Positions 54,740-64,000 of a stretch of 64,000 nucleotides of DNA are shown here, in pieces. Within the stretch, counting starts at the first letter, position 1, and every line of letters begins with the position of its first letter. The position numbers were made by a program, and so were the translations under genes. This DNA is from Dactylis glomerata (Eukaryota > Streptophyta > Magnoliopsida > Poales > Poaceae): the NCBI GenBank assembly GCA_007115705.1, contig QXEO01001592.1:434001-498000 (forward strand). The letters run 5' to 3'. Below the pieces are notes generated by a model, which made no database searches, was not told the origin of the DNA, and was given only the letters and a program-made list of their open reading frames with translations.

Positions 54740-54990
54740 TCACTTCAATTAATAATGAGAAAGACTATAGTAGTATCATAGGTAGATAATGTATTATACA
54801 GTAGCATGTAAAACTAGAAAAATAAAGTTAAATAAATCTTGTCCATAATTTTACATTGAGATTCTAAAAATCAATAAATATCATGAGACTATGAAACTAC
54901 TACATTATACTATCCATTGTAGAGGTTGTATCATACAGCAGTATCATATACATGATACTGTCATATCATACTACCTATTGTGACTAGTCT
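54740..54990. mobile_element. Probable MITE
   Basis: A foldback-type AT-rich segment: ACTATAGTAGTATCATAGGTAG near 54763 is mirrored by CTACCTATTGTGACTAGTC near 54980. The exact ends and duplication are not certain. Confidence 0.4.
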
Positions 54991-56520
54991 TATATCAACA
55001 CTATACATATATATACTTTAAACTAGACTCGCATTGAATAACATTTCCCTAGAATTGTGATATACTCCTACATGGATTAATTTTTTATCAAACATAAATC
55101 TTAAAATCATGCGTGCCCTATAGGAATGGAAAATAGTGGGAGTAGGAGATAGTTGCTACCATGATTTCATGCATCATCTAGTTGTCCCATGTATTATTAT
55201 TTTAACGACAATTCATATGTAGTTATTACACATCATTTCATGTGTTGTTTATGCGCCGCATGTTATCGGATTATTATTTCATCTAGAGAATGGACGCGCG
55301 TCCTTATTTTCTGTTAGGAGATTCCTATTGCTTGTGAATTTATGTAACCCCTTGCTCATTGCGTGTTATAATTTTATGTGTCAAAACGTCATAGTGGAGC
55401 TCTTGTTCAGTCCCGCATGGTTAATCTAGGAGGGTAGATACCAACTTATATTATGGATCTCTTGTCGTCTTCTAAGATACAACTACCAAATAGAGTATTT
55501 CATTATAGACACATAGCGCGAGCATTCGCATTTATTTAGGTGATTACCACATTAAGAAAAGGACTGGTTAGAAGTGGACGCCGGCAGGGTAGAGACGAAA
55601 AAACATCGAGGCAAGACCACCATCTCATGGAAGTAAATAGTTAGCTTAAAGCGAGTCGACATGAGCTATGCATCTGAATGAAGCAACATTTAAGATAACG
55701 GAGGGATGTCATAGCGGTAGAGATGACGAACATGGAGATGAGCCCACCACACCAATGAAAGCAGCAGTTAGATTATCACGAGTTGTGTCCAAGTTGTTCG
55801 TTTGATTGAAGCATCAATTAGGTTATCATGAGCCGTTTCCGAGTTGTTCATTTGAAGGAAGCAATGGTTAGCGCAAAAGCAGCCAAAAGTGGACGTCGAT
55901 GCGGACCTAGAGGTGAGCCCACCAAGTTAAGGAAGCAACATTTAGGGTGAAGGATTCAGAAGTATGGATACGTTCCCACCAGGCCAATGAAAAAATTAAG
56001 TTTAGCAAGTCATAGACGAGCGATGTGCGTAAGGAAGCAACGGTTAGGGCAACACGAGTCAAAAGTGAATGTCGGTGCCGTAACCGACGGACATATGCTT
56101 TTACAAGCATGGTGCCACACATGAAAATAATTGATAATTTTACTCTCATGGTGCCACACATGAAATAAGCTTCCCAAACCTAAGAGTCACATGGGTAAAA
56201 TTTCCACAATTTTACTCTTTGCAGTACTCCAACGTTGATAGCCTCGACTAGAACCTAGAAGAGCATAGCTTTTTGACCCGCTAAGACCCGAACACCTTGA
56301 TCTACTATTGTTAGTCGCTCCTATGGATCTATCACTGACACATTCCTAAACAGGAATATATGTTCCTATTGGAAAAGTGACAATCACATACATAAACTGT
56401 GCTCGGTACAATACGTTTACCTTCTTAGCACCAAGTTTTCTATTATAAAAATATTCTCATGGTGTTTACTTTCGAAATCCATATTCACGCAAATGCATGG
56501 TTTGTATCGATGGTTCCTAC
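54991..56520. other. Intergenic with degenerate repeats
   Basis: No gene. From about 55.56 to 56.09 kb, words such as GAAGCAAC(A/G)TTAG, GAGTTGTTC and AAAAGTGGACGTCG recur at irregular intervals, suggesting an old, decayed tandem array. The word CATGGTGCCACACATGAAA is repeated at 56109 and 56147. Confidence 0.4.
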
Positions 56521-56870
56521 CACTACCGGAAAAACTCTAGTTGTCGTGCAACGAATCTCTGCCGTGTGCCGTGGCATGGCAAAGACGGCTTTGCCATGCG
56601 ACGTGAAAGCAATGCACGGCAAAGAAAATGCGCATGGCAAAGACGTCTCTGAACGCACGGCAAAGAACGACGCACGGCAAAGGGGCCACAGAACGCACGA
56701 CAAAGATACGCCGCACGACAAAGAGGGAACTAAGCGCATGGCAAAGAAAATATGCACGGTAACGGCACACAGTTTTGCCGTGGCCTGGCACTTTGTCGTG
56801 CGTCATGCAGTGATGCACGACAAAGGAGCCTTTGCCATGTAGTGCACCCTTTGCCGTGCGGAAACTAGCC
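56521..56870 (+). mobile_element. CACTA (En/Spm) transposon end with subterminal repeats
   Basis: Starts CACTACCGGAAAAACTC, the terminal type of CACTA elements. About ten copies of GCACGGCAAAG or close variants (GCATGGCAAAG, GCACGACAAAG) follow in both orientations over 350 bp, the characteristic subterminal motif cluster. The opposite end and any transposase are not found in the window, so only one end is annotated. Confidence 0.8.
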
Positions 56871-57049
56871 TTTTCATTTCTATTTTATTCGTTTTAATAC
56901 TTATGTTTATTTTTCAATTAGTTTTATATTTTGTTGACTATCTATTATTGTTATTTAAGACAATGTGTATATACCCATGCTTTTTGCAATACAATATATA
57001 TAAGTACTGTATATCTTCATCCCCCCACATATATCATGGTTTCGGAGCA
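56871..57049. other. Spacer between CACTA end and tandem array
   Basis: AT-rich, no feature recognised. It may be CACTA internal DNA. Confidence 0.4.
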
Positions 57050-58935
57050 AACCGCGCTTCGGCAAAACCCTAGCCCGCTGCACCTGCGCGGTCTACCCCC
57101 CTAGATTTTTCCGGACGGCATCGCGTCGGTGGGTTAGTGTGTTCCTTTGGCTTTGGTTAGGTCATATGTATGTGTAAACAAAAGGTTTTGACATGCATAG
57201 CCCCCGAAGCCCGGTCTATGATGAAACCCTAGCCCGTGGCGGTCTACCCCCCCCCCCCCATCGATTTTTCAAAGTGTTATCGCATGTGTGCCAATGGGGT
57301 GGTCACACCTCTGAGATAGCTCTACCACACCTATCTACATAAATTATGGCCACATGATAACTATGGAGGGGATTGCTACCCCCGAAGCCCAATGTACGGC
57401 GAAACCCTACCCCGCTGCACCCGCGCGGTCTACCCACCTAGATTTTTCCGGACGGCATCGCGTCGGTGGGCTAGTGTGTTCCTTTGGCTTTGGTTAGGTC
57501 TTATATATGTGCAAACAAAAGGTTTTGACATGCATAGCCCCCGAAGCCGGTCTACGGCGAAACCGTAGCCCGTGACGGTCTACCCCCCCTCCCCTCGATT
57601 TTTCAAAGTGTTATCGCATGTGTGCCAACGGGGTGGTCACACCTCTAAGATAGCTCTACCACACCTATCTACATAAATTATGGCCACATGATAGCTATGG
57701 AGGGAATTGCTACCCCCAAAGCCCAATGTACGGCGAAACCCTAGCCCGCTGCACCCGCGCGGTCTACCCCCCTAGATTTTTCTAGACGACATCGCGTCGG
57801 TGAGCTAGTGTGTTCCTTTGGCTTTGGTTAGGTCATACATATGTGTAAACAAAAGGTTTTTACATGCATAGCCCCCGAAGCCGGTCTACGGTGAAACCCT
57901 AGCCCGTGGCGGTCTACCCCCCTCGATTTTTCAAAGTGTTATCGCATGTGTGCCAACGGGGTGGTCACACCTCTGAGATAGCTCTACCACACCTATCTAC
58001 ATAAATTATGGCCACATGATAGCTATGGAGGGGATTGCTATCCCCGAAGCCCAATGTACGGCGAAACCCTAGCCCGCTGCACCCGCGCGGTCTACCCCCC
58101 TATATTTTTCTAGACGGCATCGTGTCGGTGGTCTAGTGTGTTCCTTTGGCTTTGGTTAGGTCTCATATGTATGTGTAAAGCAAAGGTTTTGACATGCATA
58201 GCCACCGAAGCCCGGTCTGCGGTGAAACCTTAGCCCGTGGCGGTCTACCCCCTCGATTTTTCAAAGTGTTATCGCATGTGTGCCAATGGGGTGGTCACAC
58301 CTCTGAGATAGCTGTACCACACCTATCTACATATATTATGGCCACATGATTTATGGAGGGGATGCTACCCCCGAAGCCCGATGTACGGTGAAACCCTAGC
58401 CCGCTGCAACCGCGCGGTCTACCCTCCTAGATTTTTCCGGACGGCATCGCGTCGGTGGGCTAGTGTGTTCCTTTGGCTTTGGTTAGGTCATATGTATGTG
58501 TAAAGCAAAGGTTTTGACATGCATAGCCCCCGAAGCCCAGTCTACAGTGAAACCCTAGCTTATCGCGGTCTACCCCCCTTGATTTTTCAAAGTGTTATCG
58601 CATGTGTGCCAACGGGGTGGTCACACCTCTGAGATAGCTCTACCACACCTATCTACATATATTATGGCCACATGATAGCTATGGAGGGGATTGCTACCCA
58701 CAAAGCCCGATGTACGGTGAAACCCTAGCCTGCTGCACCCGCGCGGTCTATCCCCCTAGATTTTTCTAGACGGCATCGCGTCGGTGGGCTAGTATGTTCC
58801 TTTGGTTTTGGTTAGGTCATATGTATGTGTAAAGCAAAGGTTTTGACATGCATAGCCCCCGAAGCCCGGTCTATGGCGAAACCCTAGCCTATCGCGGTCT
58901 ACCCCCCTCGATTTTTCAAAGTGTTATCACATGTG
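57050..58935. repeat. ~330-bp tandem array, about 5.7 copies, with telo-box motifs
   Basis: The word (G/A)AAGCCC(A/G)ATGTACGG occurs at 57384, 57718, 58046, 58373 and 58702 (spacings 334, 328, 327 and 329), with an earlier partial unit from about 57050. Each unit has two related halves, both containing GAAACCCTAGCC and GCGGTCTACCCCCCT then GATTTTT, so the array is a dimeric repeat. AAACCCTA is the plant telo-box. A C-run of 14 occurs at about 57247. No protein is encoded. Confidence 0.95.
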
Positions 58936-59428
58936 TTTAAATTAACACCACAACGTTGTAGTCATGGCTCCGCCACTGTCTGGCTACCTCTCTTATACCC
59001 TCTTCTCCAAACCCAACAAATTTTGTCTAATCAGCGCCTCGGTGCCGAGGCTTCTAAATTTGGCAAGGTTCTTTGACACTGTCGTTTATGATTGAATAAC
59101 AACAATGCTTAGATTTGTTTTGGGAAATTTATGGACCTTAAAAGAATATTATTTGCAAAGCTGAAGGAAAACATAGGGGAGCCATGGTAGAAATTTAGGA
59201 CCAACGAGTGCTTCCTGGTATTTCTCCTCTATCTATCACTGAAGGAAAATATAAGATTTTTCCTGGCAACACTACATCTATTTCTCCTTGATGCCCTACC
59301 CTCCCCAACTGCCTCCAACTCTAGCACGTCGGCCCCGGTCATCAGACGGTAGTGATTCTTCTTCCGGTGGTGGGGATGCCTCCTCGCGGAAGTCCAATGT
59401 CTGTCTTTCAGCGCGATCCAACAGAAGA
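58936..59428. other. Intergenic; hAT-like terminal motif
   Basis: Near 58964-58978, GTCATGGCTCCGCCACTG reads in reverse as a typical hAT right end (CAGTGGCGGAGCC). No partner end was found. The rest holds no gene. Confidence 0.35.
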
Positions 59429-59845
59429 TCAACAAAGCTGACCGAGTGCACTGTCATTGTCAATGGTGAAGAGTAAGTCATCTCTGCCTGACAGCGAGTA
59501 CGAGTGCACTGCGCTGGTGCCCGGTGTTTCTGTGGGTGAGACGACCAGTACCTTTGGTTCTGCTGGCGGAACATTAGATTTAGAGGTCGCCATGTGGAGG
59601 CTGCAGAAATCCTTGGAGGAGAAGATTGCAGCCCAAGAGCGGCAGACGGCCCGGAAGCGGAGTATGGACTTGACGGGAAGCCGGAGTAGCACCTCGAATA
59701 TCATGTCGTCAAGAAGCACCACCGTGCGACCGGGTACTACCATGGCTGTCTTTCTCCTCTCGTTGCCTAGCAACGACACCTCCGTCGTCGGCGGCATGTT
59801 GGCCGTCGCGCGGCAAGATGGCATGGCGATGAACTTCTTCCTCAC
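59429..59845 (-). pseudogene. F-box gene fragment (N-terminal part only)
   Basis: A 138-codon frame has the family's basic N-terminus and full F-box (VLLDDMIFEVLLRLPVKSIL, then RFRAVCRSWAAIFSSKDFC). It continues with LVVSPTETPGTSAVHSYSLS and DDLLFTID, as in the paralogues. Homology ends at DNDSALG and a stop follows. The FBA region is absent downstream, where the DNA is unrelated, so the gene was cut by a rearrangement, not a point mutation. It is most like the pseudogene at 25.3 kb (both have MPxTT and NxRRKxA near the start). If translated it would be an SKP1-binding peptide without a substrate domain. Confidence 0.85.
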
Positions 59846-60298
59846 CGTGCTATAAGCGCCATGGTTGCCTCCCTGGCGTCCCCAAAGTATGCTGCGTCCA
59901 ACAATCCTGCGTCCAATCGGGGAAATTTATAGAGACGGTTTCGAAAGAGAAATACTGACGATCAGACCGTGTACTACTCGAACTAGGACTCCAACTTAAA
60001 GCTGTATGCGTACTGTACTAGGAAACTTCCAAATCTAACACGAATCCTATACGCACAACGGCACAAGAGTCACTTACGTGACCATTGTATCCCATGGCAT
60101 GAGCCAACTAGCTGGACTCACATAAGTCAATTAACTTGCCAAATTAGGGAACCAATTTACACTAACAAGATTTAGAGACAAGATTATTGCTAATAGGCCC
60201 TGGAGTCCACATGTACGGCTGTATCCATTGTTTACTTATTATATCTCCCCTGTTCTGGTGGCATACATAGCTGATTCTTCCTCCCCTTCCAGGCCACT
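59846..60298. other. Intergenic, no gene recognised
   Basis: Ordinary spacer upstream of the F-box fragment (minus strand). No first exon like those of the intact paralogues was found. Confidence 0.4.
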
Positions 60299-61480
60299 CT
60301 TTAGATCAAGAAAATTCCAAAAAACCACCACATTTCAGCCGGAGATACGCAAAACCACCGATATTCGTTCAAATTGCCAAAAACCACCACTATTGCAAAA
60401 ATTCGTTGCAATGTACACTGATTCGTAATTTTAGAAGTGTTAAGATGAAATCTGACAGCGGGTCCTACTGTCAGTGATGACGTGGTGCATGAGACCATGG
60501 CCTAGGGATATAAATAATAGAGAGGCATAAATTTTGGGGTTCTTTGATTTTTTTTGGGTGGACCATAGCTGTCAGGATATTCTTTCCTCATCCTATTCTT
60601 ATTTCCCTTACATGCGTTGACCAAATCAAGGCAGTGGACGGCGCCGTACGACCATGGTCGCCACTTGCGCCTACTCGCTCGCCCGTGCCTCCCGCGACGC
60701 CCGGCCTGCTTGCTCGCCCGCATCGCCCATGGCCGCCGCCCGGCGGCTCGCGCGCCCGCATCGCCCATGGCTGCTGCTTGGCGGGGGCTCGCCGGAGCCC
60801 ATGGCCCCGCTTGGCCGGAGCTGGCCGGAGCCTTCCCATGGCGGGTCGGAGTTCGCCTGCGCCTGCCCGCGCACTGCCGGAGCTCGCCTGCGCCTGCCCG
60901 CGCACTGCCGGAGCTCGCCCTCGCCCTCGCATGGCCGCAGCTCCTGGGCCCCGCTTGGCTGAAGCTCCTCTGCACCCGCTCGCGCTCAGGATCTATGCGC
61001 CGCCGACGAGCCGCACGGGTCGATGTAGGCCAAGCGAGGACACCTCCGGCCATCCGAGGACAAAGGCGGGGGCGGCGCCGACAGTTGGGGACGGATGCCG
61101 GGAGCGGCGCCGATGGATGCCGGGGGCGGCGCCGACGGTCGAGGCCAGAGGCGGGGGCGGCGCCGATGGTCGGGGACGAAGGCTTTGGTCAACGAGGTTG
61201 TCGAGAAAAAACAGAAGAAAAAATAGAAATAGGAAAAATTATAAAAAAGACCCTAACTTGAGATATGTCTCCCTTTGACAGATTTTGTGTGCCACGTCAG
61301 CATTGACAGTGGGGTCCAATGTCAGAAATCGTATTAAGCCAACTAAAACGAACAATCAGTGTACATTGCAACGAATTTTTCGCAATAATGGTGGTTTTTT
61401 GCAATTTAAACGAATACCAGTTGTTTTGCGTATTTCCGAGTGAAATGTGGTGATTTTTTTGGAATTCTCTCCTTTAGATC
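60299..61480. mobile_element. Mutator-like element with ~120-bp terminal inverted repeats (Pack-MULE candidate)
   Basis: The 9-bp duplication CTTTAGATC lies at 60299-60307 and 61472-61480, the length typical of Mutator elements. The element (60308-61471, 1,164 bp) has inverted ends of about 120 bp. ATTCCAAAAAACCACCACATT near 60315 and ATTCGTTGCAATGTACACTGA near 60402 both recur inverted near 61460 and 61372. The core at 60.63-61.19 kb is strongly GC-rich, with long overlapping frames on both strands (60502-61053 minus; 60544-61278 plus) and an internal 34-bp duplication around GCCGGAGCTCGCC. This composition against AT-rich ends is what captured gene fragments look like, but no domain was recognised. 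No transposase. Confidence 0.85.
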
Positions 61481-61567
61481 GCTGCAGCTTTAAGCTTTGT
61501 GGTTGTGGGATCTAGGGGAAACCCTTTCTGCTTTACCAAGAACAATTCACGTTTTACGTTTAGTGCA

Positions 61568-61610
61568 ACTGCATCGTATGTTTTTTTTTTTTGAGAGACT
61601 GCATCGTATG
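61568..61610 (-). mobile_element. Ultra-short poly(A) retro-insertion with target duplication
   Basis: ACTGCATCGTATG occurs at 61568-61580 and 61598-61610. The 17 bases between are a T-run then GAGAG, that is CTCTC plus poly(A) on the minus strand. This looks like a LINE/SINE insertion truncated to almost nothing but its tail. The tail start matches those at 18.69 kb and 30.48 kb. Confidence 0.6.
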
Positions 61611-61905
61611 TTGGATCCTCTTACTGCCTTTATATAGCACTCACCCACCTTGACGACATCTTTGCACAACCCGCGGATATTTTCGGCCAAATTTTGAATT
61701 ACCTACTACTATGTTTTCTGCAACTTCATGTCGGTGCAATGAAAGGTACTCAAAAAAACATATATCAGTTCGATTGAAACCCTAACTGACATAATAATTA
61801 CAGCAAAGCACGGTACAACCTGTATGCTGCACTACTATAAACTTTTAGCTTGGAGCACGTAGTAGTTTATTCAGTCCCATTAGCCAGAGCAGATGGCATG
61901 GCTAG
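61611..61905. other. 3' flank of F-box gene
   Basis: Contains AATAAA on the minus strand (61866-61871), 35 bp past the stop codon of the F-box gene. No other feature. Confidence 0.45.
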
Positions 61906-63255
61906 CTATCCATCGGTTTTATGCACTGGCACAAGGCTCTCTTCAAACAAACTGAATCTTGAACCGGTCCTAGAATGTATAACAGAGGTGTGTGTCTCAG
62001 TAATTGTAAGAATGGTCTCTAGAGCGTAACACCTCGGGTCATACGTGTGAATCTCCTTCTCATACTGGTCGTTGACCTTATGCTTGCTAGAAGCAATGAC
62101 TATCCTCTTCCCAGACTTGCAACCTCCAATGGATCCAATAACCTTGATAGCCTGCGGATCACGTAGTAAACATCTTACCACGCGCCCGGACAAATGAATT
62201 CGAAGACTCAGTGACCAGTCACCAGGGCTGTAATTCAGCAGTTTCCAGATCTCCAAAGTGGCAGCAAGAGGGCTTGTGTTGCGAACCATACACAGCCGGT
62301 TATCCAGCTCCACGAGGTGCTCTCCTTGTGATGACCTGGCGGAGGGGCGCAGCTGGTTCACTCCTGATTCCCAGAAGGGTGGTGATCGGACAGATCCGAA
62401 GGTCTCGTCTGCGACGGAAAAGGTTATGATCGCAGCACTTGGCCTTTCCCTTATAGGACAAGGTTTGATCAACCAGTGCAGGAAGCCGTTGGCAAACACG
62501 GGTGGTACTTTGTCCATCTGCGCATTTCTAACTGCAGAACGTGCAAGCTGGAACAAGCTGAAAGGTACTCCTCCAGCAGCCGGCCTCCAGTGATCAGCTC
62601 CAGGTGTGTACACCTCGCACCTGCTCAGGTCCTTTTCATGTTTAAGCCCATTGATCAACCTGACCACCTTGTACTCCCTAGCCCGGGCATCAAACCCCAG
62701 TCCAGCAGAGGAAACATGTCCTGGATCAGGGTAACATGGCAGAAGAGCGACTGTCCGTGTAGCTGCGTTGCAAACATAGTAAGCTGGCGCAGCTGCATCA
62801 TATACAAGGGTGAGTCCACAGCATGGTGAGGGTGTCACTACTTCCATAGAGTTGCTGCGGGCAGAGTCAAATGTGAAGAGTAAATCATCTCTGGGGCTTG
62901 ACGGCCAGCATGCCCAGTGCGAGTACATTCCGGTGGAATCCAATCTTGCTGTCGGCGAGAGCACCAGTAGCTTTGGTGGTGGCGGCATCGCCTTAGAGTG
63001 CGCCATGTGGAGGCTGCAGAAATCCTTGGAGGATAAGAGTGCAGCCCAGCAGCGGCAGGCTGCCCGGAAGCGGAGAATGGATTTCACGGGGAGCCGAAGT
63101 AGCACCTCCAGTATCATGTCGTCTGGAAGCAACGGTGTGCAAACAGATACATCAGCAGATTTTCTACTCTTGTTGCTTGATGACACCTCTGCTATCATCT
63201 TTGCAGCATCGCCAGATGATTGGGAGGCACTGTTCCTCATCTTGGAACCCATCAT
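61906..63255 (-). CDS. F-box protein with F-box-associated (FBA) domain
   Basis: The open frame runs to 63372, but the first 39 codons correspond to intron and leader in the paralogue at 13251. The start MMGSKMRN at 63255 aligns with DMMGGSSKRK there and gives 449 residues. Residues about 43-85 are the F-box (LPDDMILEVLLRLPVKSIL; RFRAACRCWAALLSSKDFC). The FBA region follows (PAYYVCNAATRTVALLPCYP; AGLGFDARAREYKVVRLING; VFANGFLHWLIKP; ATLEIWKLLNYSPGDWSLSL; HTYDPRCYALETI) to FSLFEESLVPVHK. The ATG used by the paralogue is lost here, so the start shifts about ten codons downstream. No frame damage is seen. Expected role: substrate receptor of an SCF ubiquitin ligase. Confidence 0.85.
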   Translation of the reverse strand: MMGSKMRNSASQSSGDAAKMIAEVSSSNKSRKSADVSVCTPLLPDDMILEVLLRLPVKSILRFRAACRCWAALLSSKDFCSLHMAHSKAMPPPPKLLVLSPTARLDSTGMYSHWACWPSSPRDDLLFTFDSARSNSMEVVTPSPCCGLTLVYDAAAPAYYVCNAATRTVALLPCYPDPGHVSSAGLGFDARAREYKVVRLINGLKHEKDLSRCEVYTPGADHWRPAAGGVPFSLFQLARSAVRNAQMDKVPPVFANGFLHWLIKPCPIRERPSAAIITFSVADETFGSVRSPPFWESGVNQLRPSARSSQGEHLVELDNRLCMVRNTSPLAATLEIWKLLNYSPGDWSLSLRIHLSGRVVRCLLRDPQAIKVIGSIGGCKSGKRIVIASSKHKVNDQYEKEIHTYDPRCYALETILTITETHTSVIHSRTGSRFSLFEESLVPVHKTDG

Positions 63256-63315
63256 GTCACCCCCAAACGATCTGCTGCGTCGAGTCGGTAATAGTAATAA
63301 CTCAGTAAAGAAGGT

Positions 63316-63960
63316 CTGCAGTGAAGTCAACAGTAGGGAAAATGTTAGAGAGTATTTGTATAGCGAATGCATCTATTTTTATTACTTTCGAAAGATTTGT
63401 GTCTGAGTTAACCCCAATTTTTGTTGGAATATATTGAAGTGTTAGGCTGTTGGCTGATCAGGGAAGACAGTTTCTTTTACCGAAACAGAACATAATGCCC
63501 GTACCTAGAACAGTACATATGTTCATTGTTTACAAACGAAATACTAGGCGAGATCAACCAAATCCCATTAGCCAAAGAATAAAAGTGACTGATCATGGCA
63601 GTATTATATCAAACTAATAGAGTAGCAGCGAAAGTTTTACGGTTGTGGACATGAGAGTACAATTGAAGATTTCACCCTGCACCATGTAATGCAATGCAAT
63701 GGCAGATGGGGTCTGTTCGATTCGACCTTGAGGGACAGAGATCTCTATGGTTTAAAGAAACGATTACACGAACATCAGATCCGGGGAAAGTAGGGTTTCC
63801 ATACCAAGAAGAGATTGCTCCAGCCGAATCCATCCGGTATTGGGGAGGAGGACGCCTGCGACGAAAGCTCTGGAGGATTGGCGAAGGTGGGGATACGGCG
63901 GGTCAGCCAAACTGGAGATTGGGATCCTCCAGACGCCAAAAGGGGGAGAGGGGGAACACG
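63316..63960 (-). other. 5'-UTR intron and first exon of the F-box gene
   Basis: On the minus strand a splice acceptor CACTGCAG ends at 63316; the exon-2 leader resembles that of the paralogue (TTTACTGAGTTATTA against TTTTGCTGAATTAG). Near 63820-63895, minus-strand TTCGCCAATCCTCCAGAG and GCAGGCGTCCTCCTCC match the first exon of the gene at 13251. The paralogue's donor (TTGGTAAGG) is altered here to TGGAGCAA; the next candidate is TTGGTATGG about 12 bases on. The promoter would lie at or beyond the right edge of the window. Confidence 0.5.
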
Positions 63961-64000
63961 CTCTGTCTGCGGCAGAGAAGGGTTTGATCAAGGCAGGTGA

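Noticed and set aside
57050..58935. Interstitial telomere tract
   Set aside because: AAACCCTA occurs once per half unit, not as tandem TTTAGGG repeats; the array is a dimeric ~330-bp repeat.
59288..59574. Frames downstream of the F-box fragment as its lost FBA domain
   Set aside because: The sequence shares nothing with the FBA region of the paralogues; the fragment ends at a rearrangement.
60502..61278. Long frames on both strands (183-244 codons) as host genes
   Set aside because: They lie in the GC-rich core of a Mutator-like element and run into its AT-rich ends; Pro/Arg/Ala-rich without a domain.

Overview
The window is grass nuclear DNA, most likely from a Triticeae species (wheat, Aegilops, barley or rye) or a close relative. 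The evidence is spliced eukaryotic genes, Athila-type Ty3/Gypsy LTRs starting TGATACGTCTC, Stowaway and Tourist MITEs, grass-type Helitron ends and a CACTA end. There are no prokaryotic features. Most of the sequence is nested mobile DNA around a small cluster of F-box genes.

Layout. 1-3.24 kb is the 3' end of an Athila-like LTR retrotransposon, internal region plus 3' LTR. 3.25-4.6 kb is a broken PIF/Harbinger transposase. 6.78-11.44 kb is a Stowaway MITE split exactly by Helitron DNA (6811-11233) that contains a 63-bp minisatellite. 11.46-12.09 kb is a Mutator-like element. 12.65-14.7 kb holds an intact F-box gene with a 5'-UTR intron. 15.7-25.25 kb is layered transposon debris: a Helitron 5' end, a Tourist MITE, a GGAACAAAA-rich block, a 5'-truncated LINE with target-site duplication, a 1.5-kb LTR element with an initiator-Met-tRNA primer site, and Helitron 5' ends in tandem carrying a LINE reverse transcriptase. 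25.3-26.7 kb is a frameshifted F-box pseudogene. 27.2-29.1 kb is a TTTTGTTCC-rich block with a 131-bp tandem array, followed by an orphan snRNA-type promoter near 29.5 kb.

30,048-50,872 is a hAT-like element bounded by the 8-bp duplication GCTGCTTG and inflated by nested retrotransposons. Inside it lies an LTR-internal-LTR-internal arrangement of a non-autonomous Athila-like element (two near-identical gag ORFs, no reverse transcriptase). Inside the first internal region sits a complete 9,010-bp element (36455-45464, 335-bp LTRs, 5-bp duplication CCCAT). It encodes a Gag-protease on the minus strand and an eight-exon gene with a 'putative gypsy type transposon' (Transposase_28) domain on the opposite strand. 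This is the most unusual object in the window.

50.9-64 kb holds nested MITEs, a CACTA end, a ~330-bp tandem array (57.05-58.93 kb) with telo-box motifs, a truncated F-box fragment (59.4-59.85 kb), a Mutator-like element with ~120-bp terminal inverted repeats and a GC-rich core (60.3-61.5 kb), and a second full-length F-box gene on the minus strand (61.9-63.3 kb) whose 5'-UTR exon is visible near the right edge.

The host genes are two probably functional F-box/FBA-type proteins (13.25 and 61.9 kb), one frameshifted and one truncated paralogue, expected to be SCF E3 ubiquitin-ligase substrate receptors. Everything else recognised is transposon-derived. Family assignments come from reading motifs by eye; no database search was run.
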